A stretch of DNA of 64,000 nt from assembly GCA_963704405.1 (NCBI GenBank), contig OY969903.1, forward strand, positions 1,736,001 to 1,800,000. The letters are read 5' to 3'. The notes under the pieces are model-generated. The model was not told the origin of the DNA. It saw only the letters and a list, made by a program, of their open reading frames with translations, and made no database searches. Each line of letters begins with the position of its first letter. Positions within the stretch are counted from its first letter, which is position 1. Shown here piece after piece: positions 63,658 to 64,000 of the stretch. The stretch is from MFD01213-c1 sp963704405 (GTDB taxonomy: Bacteria; Planctomycetota; Phycisphaerae; Tepidisphaerales; Tepidisphaeraceae). A program made the position numbers and the translations under genes.

Positions 63658-64000
63658 ATGGGACGCAGTTATTCCTCGCGCCGGCGGCGCATTGCTGCCA
63701 TCATCTCGCTCGGGCTGGTCACATTGGTGGTTGGCCCGAGCCGATTCTCTCTCTTTCCGCTGGTCACCGCCGCCCGGGCGGAAACGCCTGCCTTGGTTTC
63801 ATCGTCCGACACCATCGATCTTCAAAACCTCCAGGCGCGATTTCAAGCGGTCGCCGATCAGGTTTCTCCTGCGGTTGTCGCAATCTCCGCATCCACCACC
63901 GCCGATCTTTCACCGGAATCGCTTCGCAGCGAGGAGATGAACGGCGAAAAGCTCCAAATGTTTCTCTCCAAGACCACGCGGATGGTAGGCACAGGATTCA
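63658..64000 (+). CDS. HtrA/DegP-type serine protease, N-terminal part only
   Basis: The frame from ATG 63658 runs off the window after 114 codons. MGRSYSSRRRRIAAIISLGL and following hydrophobic residues form a signal peptide with a basic n-region (cleavage near TAARA). The mature start has DLQNLQARFQAVADQVSPAV then VAISA, and the fragment ends in MVGTGF. The pattern VSPAVVxI...GTGF is the first strand of the trypsin-like domain in HtrA proteases, which act in the periplasm. The catalytic residues and PDZ domains lie beyond the window. Confidence 0.8.
   Translation, partial: MGRSYSSRRRRIAAIISLGLVTLVVGPSRFSLFPLVTAARAETPALVSSSDTIDLQNLQARFQAVADQVSPAVVAISASTTADLSPESLRSEEMNGEKLQMFLSKTTRMVGTGF

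Overview
The window looks like a chromosomal segment of a motile, GC-rich (about 60% by eye) planctomycete, most likely class Phycisphaerae. The support is indirect. A surface protein carries a planctomycete-like N-terminal EGRLLFA targeting motif. There is a compact fliL-to-whiG flagellar operon, a CobA-HemD fusion, an rsmH cluster with only remnants of a dcw operon, and many short word-like repeats between genes. I could run no database search, so the lineage is inferred. I see no rRNA, tRNA, CRISPR array, insertion sequence or prophage.

Layout. 1-3293 (minus): rsmH, a double-LysM membrane protein, an FtsL-like protein and a GT87 glycosyltransferase cut by the window edge. 3716-10349 (plus): a three-gene cassette of calcineurin-like phosphoesterase, cholesterol-oxidase-like GMC oxidoreductase and a 1052-residue multi-pass membrane protein of unknown function; this is my best candidate for an undescribed system. 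10427-18089: secreted GH2 glycosidase, GalU-like uridylyltransferase, two small-domain proteins, a second phosphoesterase (frameshifted), a YbaK-like deacylase, a 26-residue membrane peptide and a lone receiver-domain protein. 18102-25333: recR, accA, tyrA, a second GT87, a SpoU methyltransferase, an orphan nuoD (frameshifted) and a TrkA-N protein. 25364-34367 (mostly minus): sua5, a DUF2103-like protein, glycerate kinase, cobA-hemD, nfeD, trpD, galK (frameshifted), plus a PilZ gene on the plus strand. 34607-44586: tmk (two frameshifts), holB, a group of small secreted proteins, rpsO-pnp, yraN, tatD (frameshifted) and a GT39-like glycosyltransferase. 44572-59605: flagellar region, with fliS, fliD (frameshifted) and a small gene on minus, diverging from fliL, fliN, fliO, fliP (frameshifted), fliQ, fliR, flhB, flhA, flhF, flhG, a small membrane gene and whiG. 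59630-64000: a large surface protein, recA, and the start of an HtrA-type protease.

How the genes fit together. FliP, FliQ, FliR, FlhB, FlhA and FliO form the flagellar export gate. FlhF and FlhG place and count flagella. FliD is the filament cap and FliS the flagellin chaperone. The WhiG/FliA-type sigma factor at the operon end probably drives late genes such as fliD-fliS. fliM is missing from its usual place between fliL and fliN. rpsO-pnp is the classic ribosomal protein S15/PNPase pair, with a leader hairpin that could serve autoregulation.

Quality warning. Eight reading-frame breaks hit otherwise intact conserved genes (15278, nuoD, galK, tmk twice, tatD, fliD, fliP). All can be explained as lost bases: single bases in short G/C runs or two-base losses in CGCGCG tracts. 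Assembly or base-calling errors are the simplest reading, so these genes are probably intact in the organism.
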